From assembly GCF_024055605.1 (NCBI RefSeq), contig NZ_JAMXLX010000002.1, positions 496,001 to 560,000 of the forward strand: a stretch of DNA of 64,000 bases. The letters are read 5' to 3'. Below, in pieces: positions 47,336-55,837 of the stretch (positions are counted from its first letter, which is position 1; the number at the start of each line of letters is the position of its first letter). Source of the DNA: Ciceribacter sichuanensis. Its GTDB lineage: Bacteria > Pseudomonadota > Alphaproteobacteria > Rhizobiales > Rhizobiaceae. The notes beneath the pieces are model-generated. The model had not been told where the DNA came from and did no database searches. It worked only from the letters and a program-made list of their open reading frames with translations. Position numbers and translations under genes: made by a program.

Positions 47336-48166
47336 ATGAAACTTCCACGGAAGGCGATGACAGGCATTATGGCGGCGGCCATGCTGACGGCGTGCAATAC
47401 GTCGGAAGTCCTGACACCGCCAATGGAAGTGGGCGACGGCGGCCAGCCGGTGACCGACAAAAATCTCTCTCTCGCAAGCCAGTCCGGCGGCTCCTACAAT
47501 TCCTCGACGGCGTCCTATCCCGTCGAAAGCAGCTCCCTTTCCGCAAGCAGCTATTCACCTGGCCCGCAGAACACGCTGGAAGCCCAGGCAGCCGCCTTGC
47601 AGTACGGCCATAATCCCGTCGCATCGGCTCCGCTGGCGGGCGATCCCGGTAGCTATCCCGAAGCTCCGTCCGCCTCGTACCAGCAGCAGCCACAGCAGCC
47701 CATGCCGCAGCAACAACCAATGCAGTCGCAGCCTGCGGCCGTCCAGCAGCCCATGCCCGCCGCTCCGGCAAATGTCGCGGCGCTTCCGCCGGCCGCTGCC
47801 GCCGGCACCATCCGTTTCCTGCCAATCATCGGCGCTCCGGTCCAGGCCGTCACTCCGCTGTCGCGCCAGCTTGGCGCCGAAGCCCGCGCCCGAGGGCTCA
47901 CCATCAAGCCCGCCTCCGACCCAGCCAGCGAGCATATCCTGAAAGGTTATTTCTCGGCCTTCGGCGATGGCGGCAACGTGACCATCGTCTACGTATGGGA
48001 CGTTCTCGACGCCAGCGGCGGCCGGTTTCACCGCATCCAGGGACAGGAGACGCTGAAGTCAGCTTCGAAGGATCCGTGGGAAGCCGTGCCCGCTTCCCTC
48101 ATGCAGCAGATCGCCACAAAAACCATCGGCGAATACGTGAATTGGCGCGACAGCCAGCGTGGTTGA
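47336..48166 (+). CDS. Putative outer-membrane lipoprotein with Gln/Pro-rich linker
   Basis: A 276-residue exported protein. The signal peptide ends in the lipobox LTAC (Cys20), so it should be acylated by the Lgt encoded nearby. Residues 25-150 are low-complexity, rich in Ser, then Gln and Pro (several QQP and PMPQQQ units). The last 110 residues form a compact domain: TIRFLPIIGAPVQAVTPLSRQLGAEARARGL, then HILKGYFSAFGDGGNVTIVYVWDVLDASG and DPWEAVPASLMQQIA. That domain resembles rhizobial conserved hypothetical lipoproteins; no function is known. A TTG nine bases upstream is an alternative start. Confidence 0.85.
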   Translation: MKLPRKAMTGIMAAAMLTACNTSEVLTPPMEVGDGGQPVTDKNLSLASQSGGSYNSSTASYPVESSSLSASSYSPGPQNTLEAQAAALQYGHNPVASAPLAGDPGSYPEAPSASYQQQPQQPMPQQQPMQSQPAAVQQPMPAAPANVAALPPAAAAGTIRFLPIIGAPVQAVTPLSRQLGAEARARGLTIKPASDPASEHILKGYFSAFGDGGNVTIVYVWDVLDASGGRFHRIQGQETLKSASKDPWEAVPASLMQQIATKTIGEYVNWRDSQRG

Positions 48167-48283
48167 TGCAACGCGGTCACATAGTTTTCACGAAAAAGGT
48201 TCTCATTATCGTCAAGCCTCTTGCATTCGAGCTTGAGGGCGCTAAAAAGCGCCCATTCTCAGCAGGGCAATAGGCGGGCCAAA

Positions 48284-49216
48284 ATGAAGGTATTCGCAGG
48301 TAACTCGAACCGGCAACTTGCCGAGGCAATCTGCAATTATCTCAACGTACCACTCGGGAAGGCCAGCGTAAGACGCTTTGCAGACCAGGAAATTTTCGTA
48401 GAGATTCAGGAAAATGTGCGTGGCGAGGACGTTTTCGTCGTCCAGTCGACAGCTTTTCCGGCCAATGACCACCTGATGGAACTGCTGATCATGATCGATG
48501 CCTTCCGGCGTTCGTCGGCACGGCGCATCACGGCGGTCCTTCCCTACTTTGGTTACGCCCGTCAGGATCGCAAACCCGGCCCGCGCACCCCGATTTCCGC
48601 AAAACTCGTCGCCAACCTGATCACCGAAGCCGGCGCCGACCGCGTTCTGACCCTCGACCTTCATGCCGGCCAGATCCAGGGCTTCTTCGATATCCCGACC
48701 GACAATCTCTATGCCATTCCGATCCTCGCCCGCGACGTCAAGGAACATTACGACCTGAAGAACGTCATGGTCGTCTCCCCCGACGTCGGCGGCGTCGTGC
48801 GCGCCCGTTCGCTGGCAAAGCGTCTCGACTGTCTGCTTGCTATCGTTGACAAGCGCCGCGACCGCCCCGGTGAATCCGAAGTCATGAACGTCATCGGCGA
48901 CGTGACCGGCAAGGACTGTATCCTGATCGACGACATCGTCGACTCAGGGGGCACGCTCTGCAACGCCGCCGAAGCGCTCCTGAAGCACGGCGCGACCAGC
49001 GTTACGGCCTACATCACCCACGGCGTCCTGTCCGGCGGCGCCGTAACCCGCGTCGCATCTTCCAAGCTGCGGGAACTGGTCATTACGGACTCGATCCAGC
49101 CGACGACCGCTGTCCAGTCGGCCCACAATATCCGCGTGCTGACCACAGCCACCCTGCTCGGCGAAGCCATCAACCGGACGGCCGCCGAAGAGTCGGTTTC
49201 CAGCCTGTTCGACTGA
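48284..49216 (+). CDS. prs: Ribose-phosphate pyrophosphokinase
   Basis: Makes PRPP from ribose-5-phosphate and ATP for purine, pyrimidine, histidine and NAD synthesis. The 310-residue class I enzyme shows [41 protein letters not shown], the catalytic flexible loop [38 protein letters not shown] and the PRPP-binding loop [12 protein letters not shown]. The start at 48284 (MKVFAGNSN) is the family start. It ends with a strong hairpin. Its product links with carAB, the other pyrimidine-related locus in this window. Confidence 0.97.
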   Translation: MKVFAGNSNRQLAEAICNYLNVPLGKASVRRFADQEIFVEIQENVRGEDVFVVQSTAFPANDHLMELLIMIDAFRRSSARRITAVLPYFGYARQDRKPGPRTPISAKLVANLITEAGADRVLTLDLHAGQIQGFFDIPTDNLYAIPILARDVKEHYDLKNVMVVSPDVGGVVRARSLAKRLDCLLAIVDKRRDRPGESEVMNVIGDVTGKDCILIDDIVDSGGTLCNAAEALLKHGATSVTAYITHGVLSGGAVTRVASSKLRELVITDSIQPTTAVQSAHNIRVLTTATLLGEAINRTAAEESVSSLFD

Positions 49217-49240
49217 TCGTTTCGATATTCGCATTCAACA

Positions 49241-49275
49241 GAAAGCCCGCGACTCGAATGAGACCGCGGGCTTTC
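49241..49275 (+). terminator. Terminator after prs
   Basis: An 11-bp perfect stem (49241-49251 with 49265-49275) around a 13-base loop, ending in ctttctgctt. Confidence 0.7.
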
Positions 49276-49299
49276 TGCTTATCGGGGATATTCCAGCAC

Positions 49300-49686
49300 T
49301 CAGGTCTTCACCATCGGCACCGGGCAAGCCTCGCCGCCGGAAAACAGCCGGGAGCGTGTCAGGAAACGCCGCTCGCGGCCATTGTCCAGCGAGAACATAC
49401 CGCCTCGCCCGTCGACCACATCGATGATGAGCTGTGTGTGCTTCCACACTTCGAACTGGCTACCGCTGATATAGAACGGCACGCCGCCGATCTCTCCGAG
49501 CTTCACGTCGGTTTCGCCGACACGATATTCGCTCACCGGATAGCACATCGGCGAGGAACCATCGCAACACCCTCCCGACTGGTGGAAAAGAATGTCGGGA
49601 TGGTCCGCCCTGATTTCATCGAGAAAGGCAAGCGCCGCCTCGGTGGCGAGAACACGTGGCTCTGAATTGTCTGATTGATCGATCAT
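49300..49686 (-). CDS. DUF779 protein, partner of aldehyde dehydrogenase
   Basis: A 128-residue protein of the DUF779 family: ALAFLDEIRADHPDILFHQSGGCCDGSSPMCYP with its Cys-rich motif, then FYISGSQFEVWKHTQLIIDVVDGRGGMFSLDNG. DUF779 genes are almost always found beside an AldB-type aldehyde dehydrogenase, as here, and the Cys cluster suggests a metal-binding or accessory role that has not been shown. It is 208 bases downstream of the dehydrogenase, with two hairpins in between. The start at 49686 fits the family. Confidence 0.9.
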   Translation of the reverse strand: MIDQSDNSEPRVLATEAALAFLDEIRADHPDILFHQSGGCCDGSSPMCYPVSEYRVGETDVKLGEIGGVPFYISGSQFEVWKHTQLIIDVVDGRGGMFSLDNGRERRFLTRSRLFSGGEACPVPMVKT

Positions 49687-49808
49687 CCGTTTTCTCCGCC
49701 ATGGCACGTCGCGCAAGGTGGTGGAACGGCTCGCAACGACACGCGGCAAAACACGCTTTCGAAGCACGGACGTAGGTCTTAGCGACCGCGCCGCGCTTCA
49801 AATAAGGA

Positions 49809-49839
49809 ACCCTCCCCCCGGTTCGGGCGGGGAGAGGGT
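49809..49839. repeat. GC-rich extragenic palindrome
   Basis: accctc(cccc) pairs with (gggg)a-gagggt around a short loop. Palindromes of the ccctctccccgc type are widespread extragenic repeats in Rhizobiales, recalled from general knowledge. Only one copy was noticed in this window. Confidence 0.55.
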
Positions 49840-49841
49840 GA

Positions 49842-49877
49842 AAGAAGAACGAAGGTGGGAAGAGGCCCGTTCTTCTT
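49842..49877 (-). terminator. Hairpin downstream of aldehyde dehydrogenase
   Basis: A 10-bp stem (49842-49851 with 49868-49877) with a 16-base loop, 18 bases after the aldehyde dehydrogenase stop. On the minus strand the right arm ends in ttcttctttc, a moderate T tract. It may reduce read-through into the DUF779 gene. Confidence 0.5.
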
Positions 49878-49894
49878 CGGGTAGGACGCGGATA

Positions 49895-51409
49895 TCAGAA
49901 GAAACCAAGAGCCTTCGGGCTGTAGCTGACGAGCATGTTCTTGGTCTGCTGATAGTGATCGAGCATCATCTTGTGGGTCTCGCGGCCGATACCGGACTGC
50001 TTGTAGCCGCCGAAGGCCGCATGGGCCGGATAGGCGTGGTAGCAATTGGTCCAGACGCGGCCGGCCTGGATGTTGCGACCGAAGTGGTAGCAGGTGTTGG
50101 CATTACGGCTCCACACCCCGGCACCGAGGCCGTAGAGCGTGTCGTTGGCGATTTCGAGCGCTTCCGCCTCATCCTTGAAGGTGGTGACGGAAACGACCGG
50201 TCCGAAGATCTCCTCCTGGAAGATCCGCATCTTGTTGTTGCCTTCGAACACGGTCGGCTTGACGTAGTAGCCACCGGCCAGATCGCCGGAAAGCTCGTTG
50301 CGGTAACCACCGGTCAACACCTTCGCGCCTTCCTGCTTGCCGATATCGATGTAGGACAGGATCTTCTGCAGCTGTTCGCTGGAAGCCTGTGCGCCGATCA
50401 TCGTAGACATGTCCAGCGGGTCGCCCTGCCGAACAGCCTCGACGCGCTTGACGGCCTTTTCCATGAAGCGGTCGTAGATCTTCTCATGCACCAGCGCACG
50501 GCTCGGGCACGTGCAGACTTCGCCCTGGTTGAGGGCGAACATGGCAAAGCCTTCCAGAGCCTTGTCGAGGAAGTCATCGTCTTCCGCCATGACGTCGGCA
50601 AAGAAGATGTTCGGCGACTTGCCGCCGAGTTCCAGCGTCACCGGGATCAGGTTCTGGCTGGCATACTGCATGATCAAGCGACCGGTCGAGGTTTCCCCGG
50701 TAAACGCGATCTTGGCAATCCGCGGGCTGGTCGCGAGCGGCTTGCCGGCTTCGAGACCGAAACCGTTGACGATGTTGAGAACGCCCGGCGGCAGAAGGTC
50801 TGCAATCAGGTCTGCCAGAACGAGGATCGAGGCAGGCGTCTGCTCGGCCGGCTTCAGAACCACGCAATTGCCTGCGGCAAGCGCCGGAGCGACCTTCCAG
50901 GCGGCCATCAGGATCGGGAAGTTCCACGGAATGATCTGGCCGACGACGCCGAGCGGCTCATGGAAGTGATAAGCGACGGTGTCGTGGTCGATTTCGCCGA
51001 TCGAGCCTTCCTGAGAGCGAACGCATGCGGCGAAGTAGCGGAAGTGGTCTATGGCGAGCGGAATGTCGGCCGCCATGGTTTCGCGCAGCGGCTTGCCATT
51101 GTCCCAGGTTTCGGCGCGCGCCAGAAGCTCGAGATTGGCTTCCATGCGGTCGGCGATGCGGTTGAGAATGTTGGAGCGTTCGGCGACCGAAGTGCGGCCC
51201 CACTTGTCCTTGGCGGCATGCGCAGCATCAAGCGCGAGGTTGATGTCGTGTTCGTCGGAGCGGGCGACTTCGCAAAGCTTGCCGCCGGTCACAGGCGTCG
51301 TGTTGTCGAAGTAGCGACCGTTCACCGGCTCGCGCCATTCACCACCGATGAAGTTGCCGTATCTGAGCTTGAACGGCGTTTCCGCAATGGTCTGAACCTG
51401 AATGTTCAT
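49895..51409 (-). CDS. Aldehyde dehydrogenase, AldB/AcoD-like
   Basis: A 504-residue NAD(P)-dependent aldehyde dehydrogenase of the kind that clears acetaldehyde and similar short aldehydes. Motifs are [36 protein letters not shown], the general-base Glu in LELGGKSPN, the catalytic Cys in [12 protein letters not shown], and the C-terminal [25 protein letters not shown] typical of AldB/AcoD. The start [13 protein letters not shown] at 51409 has a GGGAGG site. A sigma-54-like promoter and an inverted repeat lie upstream and an AcoR-like regulator gene follows on the same strand. DUF779 is the usual partner downstream. Confidence 0.95.
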   Translation of the reverse strand: MNIQVQTIAETPFKLRYGNFIGGEWREPVNGRYFDNTTPVTGGKLCEVARSDEHDINLALDAAHAAKDKWGRTSVAERSNILNRIADRMEANLELLARAETWDNGKPLRETMAADIPLAIDHFRYFAACVRSQEGSIGEIDHDTVAYHFHEPLGVVGQIIPWNFPILMAAWKVAPALAAGNCVVLKPAEQTPASILVLADLIADLLPPGVLNIVNGFGLEAGKPLATSPRIAKIAFTGETSTGRLIMQYASQNLIPVTLELGGKSPNIFFADVMAEDDDFLDKALEGFAMFALNQGEVCTCPSRALVHEKIYDRFMEKAVKRVEAVRQGDPLDMSTMIGAQASSEQLQKILSYIDIGKQEGAKVLTGGYRNELSGDLAGGYYVKPTVFEGNNKMRIFQEEIFGPVVSVTTFKDEAEALEIANDTLYGLGAGVWSRNANTCYHFGRNIQAGRVWTNCYHAYPAHAAFGGYKQSGIGRETHKMMLDHYQQTKNMLVSYSPKALGFF

Positions 51410-51477
51410 CTGTATTCCTCCCTTGTCAAAGGTCCCTCCTGGACCCGATGAGAGGATGATCGCGATGAAAGAGGACT

Positions 51478-51493
51478 TGCGAAAGTGGCGCCA
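51478..51493 (-). promoter_or_regulatory. Sigma-54-like -24/-12 promoter of aldehyde dehydrogenase
   Basis: On the minus strand, TGGCGCCACTTTCGCA (51493-51478) has the invariant GG and GC at the exact spacing of the consensus TGGCAC-N5-TTGCA, with one mismatch in each half. The start would be near 51467, about 58 bases before the ATG. Confidence 0.5.
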
Positions 51494-51525
51494 GCCGATA
51501 CCGCAGCGCACACTGTTTCACTTAT

Positions 51526-51560
51526 GATACAGCGGTCGCTAACATGCGTACCGCTGTATC
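51526..51560. promoter_or_regulatory. Perfect 11-bp dyad, candidate activator site
   Basis: gatacagcggt (51526-51536) and accgctgtatc (51550-51560) are exact inverted copies 13 bases apart. The dyad lies about 60-95 bases upstream of the predicted sigma-54 start and just after the regulator's stop codon. It may be an upstream activator site, or less likely a terminator of the regulator gene, as no T tract follows. Confidence 0.5.
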
Positions 51561-51567
51561 GGCCGCA

Positions 51568-52527
51568 TCACTGCAGCGAGAAGCGCTTCATCTTCCTGTG
51601 AAGGGTCGCACGGCTGATACCCAGCACCTGGGCTGCCTGAGAAACATTGCCGTTGGTGCGCGAGAGCGCCCGCCTGAGCGCCGCCCGTTCGGCATCGTCG
51701 AGATCGGAATTCGCCTCGCCCCTGTCCTCGCTCAACGCATCCGCCGCAGGAATGCCCTGCGCGATCAACTGGTCGTCCAGCCTGAGCGCCACGCGTGCAG
51801 CCTTGGTCGCACCGAGAATCAGATCGTCGTGATCGACGGCAAGAAGAGCCGAGGCGGCAGCACCCGCTGTTGGCACCATAACGATGCGGGCAGACGGGAA
51901 CGCCATCCGGAAAAGGCTCATCTCCACGCGCGCGGCAACGTCGCGAACGGCCTGCGAAAGGATCGCGAGCGTCATGTCCGTCACATCCTGGCGGCATGTG
52001 GAGATGTCGAGAGCTGCCGTCACCCGGCCGAGATGATCGCGGATCGGCGCGGTCGCGCAGCTCAACGTGGTATTCGAACTCAGGAAATGCTGATCACCGT
52101 GAATGACGACATGTCGTTCGTCGGCAAGAGCGGTACCGATACCGTTAGTGCCCACGCTCGCCTCGCTCCAGACATTCTGCTGCCAGAGGCCGAGGCCGTG
52201 GAAATCGGCATCGTCGCCGGCTGCACCGCGCCGGTCGAGTACGATGCCGTTCCTGTCGGACAGTACGAGGCAGCACCCGGAGCGACCGACGGTCTGGTAG
52301 AGACGGTCGAATTCGTCGGCACAGGCATGAATGAGGTGCTCCATCTTTTCGCGAGCCTCGCGAAAGACGATATCATCGACCTGCACCGGCTTGCGCCCCT
52401 CTTCGGGCTGCAACTGGTGAAGGTTCAGGCAGCGTCGCCACGATGCTGCAATAGGCGAACTTGCAGCCGCCGAATTCTGTGAGGCGGTCGCATAGACCAA
52501 GTCCGAATGACTCGTTTCCCGGCGCAT
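51568..52527 (-). CDS. AcoR-like regulator with GAF and Fis domains but no AAA+
   Basis: A 319-residue regulator. The N-terminal part is like AcoR (SPIAASWRRCLNLHQLQPEEGRKP), followed by a GAF sensor domain at about 50-190 (GCCLVLSDRNGIVLDRRG, WSEASVGTNGIGTALAD, CATAPIRDHLGRVTAALDIS). The C terminus is a Fis-type helix-turn-helix (ALRRALSRTNGNVSQAAQVLGISRATLHRKMKRF). AcoR proper is about twice as long and has a central sigma-54-activating AAA+ domain; no Walker A, GAFTGA or Walker B is present here. The start has GGGAGGAG upstream. It likely controls the adjacent aldehyde dehydrogenase gene. Confidence 0.88.
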   Translation of the reverse strand: MRRETSHSDLVYATASQNSAAASSPIAASWRRCLNLHQLQPEEGRKPVQVDDIVFREAREKMEHLIHACADEFDRLYQTVGRSGCCLVLSDRNGIVLDRRGAAGDDADFHGLGLWQQNVWSEASVGTNGIGTALADERHVVIHGDQHFLSSNTTLSCATAPIRDHLGRVTAALDISTCRQDVTDMTLAILSQAVRDVAARVEMSLFRMAFPSARIVMVPTAGAAASALLAVDHDDLILGATKAARVALRLDDQLIAQGIPAADALSEDRGEANSDLDDAERAALRRALSRTNGNVSQAAQVLGISRATLHRKMKRFSLQ

Positions 52528-52673
52528 GTGCTCCTCCCAAAGCTTTAGTATATTGTGCCAGCGCAGGAGGAATCTTTCAATCAGCGTGTCATGAAACAAG
52601 GCACGGCAAGATTTCACATCCCGATCTGTCGCAATATTGCGTCATAACGAGGATGGATTGCACAGACCTGTCA

Positions 52674-54701
52674 TCAGGCAGCTAGGTTGACCAGAGCTTC
52701 GATCACCGCCTTTGGTTCAGGCTTGCCATAATAATAGCCCTGAACCTGATTGCAGCCTTCCGCTTTCAGGAAACGAAGGTGCTCCTCGCTCTCCACCCCT
52801 TCAGCAAGCACGGGAATGTCGAGGCTTTCCGCAAGAATGAGGGTCGAGCGGACGATCGCCGCGGACTGGCGGTTGGTGGCCACGTGATCGATGAAGGCCT
52901 TGTCGATCTTGATCTTGTCGAAGGGAAAGAGCTGCAGGGTCGAGAGCGAAGAATATCCCGTGCCGTAGTCGTCCATGGCGATCTTCACGCCAAGCGCCTT
53001 GAGCTGGCGGATGATGTTCAGGGCGTGTTTCTGGTCGGCAATAATGCCGGACTCGGTAATTTCGAGTTCGAGCCGGTCAGGCGACAGGCCGGTCTCGTGC
53101 AACACCTTGAGAACCCGCGCCGGCAGGTTGCTGTTTGCAAGCTGTTGCGGCGCAACGTTGACGGCAATAGTAAACGGCTTACGCCATTGCACCGCCTCCC
53201 GGCAGGCCTCACGCATCGCCCATTCGCCAAGCTCTACGATGAAGCCGGTCTTCTCCGCGATCGGAATGAATTCGATCGGCGAGATACGTCCGCGAACAGG
53301 ATGATTCCAGCGCATAAGCGCCTCGAAGCCGATGATTTCCCCCGTGCGGGTGTCATTTTGCTGCTGATAGAAGAGCTCGAACTCGCCCCGCTGCAGACCG
53401 ACGCGCATGTCCATGGCCAGCGCATTCCGCTCCCGGGCCGCCTGATCCATCGAGGTATCGTAGAAGCAGACATTGTTGGAACCGGCCGCTTTTGCGCGAT
53501 ACATGGCGACATCCGCCTGGGCCATGACGTCGTCAACCGTCTCCCCGTTGTCGGGGAAGCTGGATATGCCGATGCTGGTCCCGATCCCGAACACCTGCTC
53601 CTTCCACGCGATCGGCTGGCTGATCTCCCGAATGATCCGCTGGGCAAGCTGTGAGGCATCGTTGCGATTGAAATGACGAACGGAAACCATGACGAACTCG
53701 TCACCACCCATTCGGGCCAGGAACTCTCCGTCCTTGAGCGTCGCCGACATCCGCGCGGAGATGGCTCGCAGCACATGGTCGCCAGCCGCATGCCCATGCA
53801 CGTCGTTGATCTCCTTGAACCGGTCGAGATCGAACGACAGCACGGCAATGCGGGCGGAACCCGCGTCGGGGCGTTCGATCATGTGGCCGATATGCTCCAT
53901 GAAGGCGGCGCGGTTGGGCAATCCGGTCAGGGCGTCGTGCAGGGAAAGGTGCCGGTAGCGCTCGACGGTCGCAAGCGTCGCCTGCTGGTCGATTGCGTAG
54001 GTGGCTGCCCCCAGCGACAGGATGACGAGGGTGATCGCGACCACGACGACCGAAAGCATACCTTCATGAAGCACACCCGTCGGCATGCCTGCGTCAGCAT
54101 TGGGAACAACGGTCAGGCCGGTCATCCCGGTAAAATGCGTGGCAAGGATCGTCAGGATCAGGAAAGCTCCGCCACCATAGGTGCAGAAGCGGCTGAACGG
54201 CCTTGCCACGCGATTGGTGGTCATCGCGCCAAATACGGCCGCAAGCACCAGAGACGCATAGACATAACGAGCGTCCCAGACCAGATCCGCCTGCAACTGA
54301 TAGGCCGACATGCCGAGATAGTGCATCAGCGCGATGCCAAGCCCGACGACCGCACCGCCCACCTCCACCAGCAGGCTGCGCTGCGAGAGCGAAGCGATGG
54401 CAAAGCCGGCACCCGTGGTGGCGATGGCGCTTGCCAGAGAAAGAAGAGTGATGACCGGTTCATAGCCGCTGACAACGCCGGCCTGATATCCCATCATCGC
54501 AACGAAATGGGTCGTCCAGATCGATGATCCGCCGATGATCGCGCTCAGCGCCAGCCAGCTCAGCCGCACGACACCGCGATTGTTGCGTGCCCTGGCAAAG
54601 AGCCTTACGGTCAGAAACGAACCGAGTATGCAGATAAACAGCGCCGCCACGAGCGACAGAAAGTCGTGCTCGACGGCGATGCAGGTGATGACATTGAGCA
54701 T
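52674..54701 (-). CDS. MHYT-GGDEF-EAL cyclic-di-GMP protein
   Basis: A 675-residue inner-membrane protein. The N terminus is a seven-helix MHYT sensor with three His-Met motifs (THFVAMMGY, MHYLGMSAY, THFTGMTGL) thought to bind copper and sense O2, CO or NO. The diguanylate cyclase domain has an intact GGDEF near 331-335. The phosphodiesterase domain has EALMRW near 459, EITES, DDYGTGYSS and EGVESEEHL, all intact. Both activities are possible. No canonical RxxD inhibitory site is seen before GGDEF. It stands alone on this strand, with rplY divergent. Confidence 0.95.
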   Translation of the reverse strand: MLNVITCIAVEHDFLSLVAALFICILGSFLTVRLFARARNNRGVVRLSWLALSAIIGGSSIWTTHFVAMMGYQAGVVSGYEPVITLLSLASAIATTGAGFAIASLSQRSLLVEVGGAVVGLGIALMHYLGMSAYQLQADLVWDARYVYASLVLAAVFGAMTTNRVARPFSRFCTYGGGAFLILTILATHFTGMTGLTVVPNADAGMPTGVLHEGMLSVVVVAITLVILSLGAATYAIDQQATLATVERYRHLSLHDALTGLPNRAAFMEHIGHMIERPDAGSARIAVLSFDLDRFKEINDVHGHAAGDHVLRAISARMSATLKDGEFLARMGGDEFVMVSVRHFNRNDASQLAQRIIREISQPIAWKEQVFGIGTSIGISSFPDNGETVDDVMAQADVAMYRAKAAGSNNVCFYDTSMDQAARERNALAMDMRVGLQRGEFELFYQQQNDTRTGEIIGFEALMRWNHPVRGRISPIEFIPIAEKTGFIVELGEWAMREACREAVQWRKPFTIAVNVAPQQLANSNLPARVLKVLHETGLSPDRLELEITESGIIADQKHALNIIRQLKALGVKIAMDDYGTGYSSLSTLQLFPFDKIKIDKAFIDHVATNRQSAAIVRSTLILAESLDIPVLAEGVESEEHLRFLKAEGCNQVQGYYYGKPEPKAVIEALVNLAA

Positions 54702-54860
54702 GAAGTTCGGCCCGAGGATCCGTTATTAAGATCGGGCTCAATTATCATCCATCAATTTCCAAATGCTTGTCGGAAATGGTTAGCAGGCTGCTGATTGGCT
54801 GAACGCCAGGCGTACGCGGGCCGGAATGTCGCAGGAATGATGCAAAAAGCCCGGAAAGCC

Positions 54861-54889
54861 TTGCCTTGGCGGGCCGCCTGTATTATAGC
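54861..54889 (+). promoter_or_regulatory. Candidate promoter of rplY
   Basis: TTGCCT (54861-54866), a 17-base spacer and TATAGC (54884-54889) in the 319-base gap between the MHYT gene and rplY. The leader would be about 125 bases. Nothing else definite is seen in the gap. Confidence 0.45.
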
Positions 54890-55020
54890 GCCCCCGTCCG
54901 CGTAGACACCCTTGGAGGCAACGCGGATGAGGCGTTTTTAACTCCTCGGGTTCCCGGCTGGCGATTATCTCTAAGAAGCGCCCGCGTGAACCTCTCCAAA
55001 TAACCTCGAAAGGAATAGCC

Positions 55021-55620
55021 ATGAGCCACGCAACTTACGAGCTCAAGGCCGAGGCGCGCGAACGGGTTGGTAAGGGGTCCTCCCGTGAACTTCGCCGCAA
55101 CGGTTTGATTCCCGCTGTCATCTATGGTGACAAGCAGGCCCCCATCTCTATCGCGATCAACACCAACGAGGTGACGAAGCGCATCCACGCCGGCGGTTTC
55201 ATGACCACCGTTGCCGTGATCGACGTCAACGGCGAGAAGATCAAGGTCCTCCCGAAGGATTATCAGCTCGATCCGGTTCGTGACTTCACGATGCACATCG
55301 ACTTCCTGCGCGTCTCGGCAAACAGCCGCGTTACCGTTGAAGTTCCGGTTCACTTCGTCAACGAGGAACAGTCTGCCGTCAAGATCGGCGGTGTTCTGAA
55401 CATCGTTCGTCACGAAGTCGAGCTGCTCTGCCCGGCCGACAACATCCCGGAATTCATCACGGTTGACCTCGCTGGCCACAAGATCGGCGACAGCCTCCAC
55501 ATCTCGCATGTGAAGCTTCCGGCTGGCGTTACTCCGGTCATCACCGACCGTGACTTCACCATCGCGACGATCGTCGCTCCGGCTGGTGGCGTCGACGAAG
55601 CTGCTGCTGCAGAAGCCTGA
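55021..55620 (+). CDS. rplY: 50S ribosomal protein L25/Ctc
   Basis: A 199-residue long-form L25 (Ctc/TL5 type) that binds 5S rRNA. The N-terminal L25 domain is [41 protein letters not shown], followed by the beta-rich Ctc domain ([48 protein letters not shown]) and an Ala-rich tail. The codon bias is strong, as expected of a ribosomal protein. GAAAGGA precedes the ATG. In many alphaproteobacteria pth follows directly; here a c-di-GMP gene and a solute-binding protein gene lie in between. Confidence 0.97.
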   Translation: MSHATYELKAEARERVGKGSSRELRRNGLIPAVIYGDKQAPISIAINTNEVTKRIHAGGFMTTVAVIDVNGEKIKVLPKDYQLDPVRDFTMHIDFLRVSANSRVTVEVPVHFVNEEQSAVKIGGVLNIVRHEVELLCPADNIPEFITVDLAGHKIGDSLHISHVKLPAGVTPVITDRDFTIATIVAPAGGVDEAAAAEA

Positions 55621-55645
55621 TATCTTCTGCAAAGCCATCAATACG

Positions 55646-55674
55646 ATCCCGCCTCATCGAGGCGGGATTTTTTT
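55646..55674 (+). terminator. Terminator after rplY
   Basis: A 10-bp perfect stem with a three-base loop, followed by seven Ts; among the strongest intrinsic terminators in the window. Confidence 0.95.
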
Positions 55675-55837
55675 GCCCGCTTTTCTGCGCAGCTTCGCAG
55701 ATGCACAATATTTTGATGCGCCGCTTTAGCGCTATTTAACATTTTTGTGTAAGCGTCCCGATAGCAGGGGCACACAGGGGGCATGCAATCGTGGCGATCG
55801 GAACGTGCGGTCCGATAACGGACAGGAATTGAGCGCG

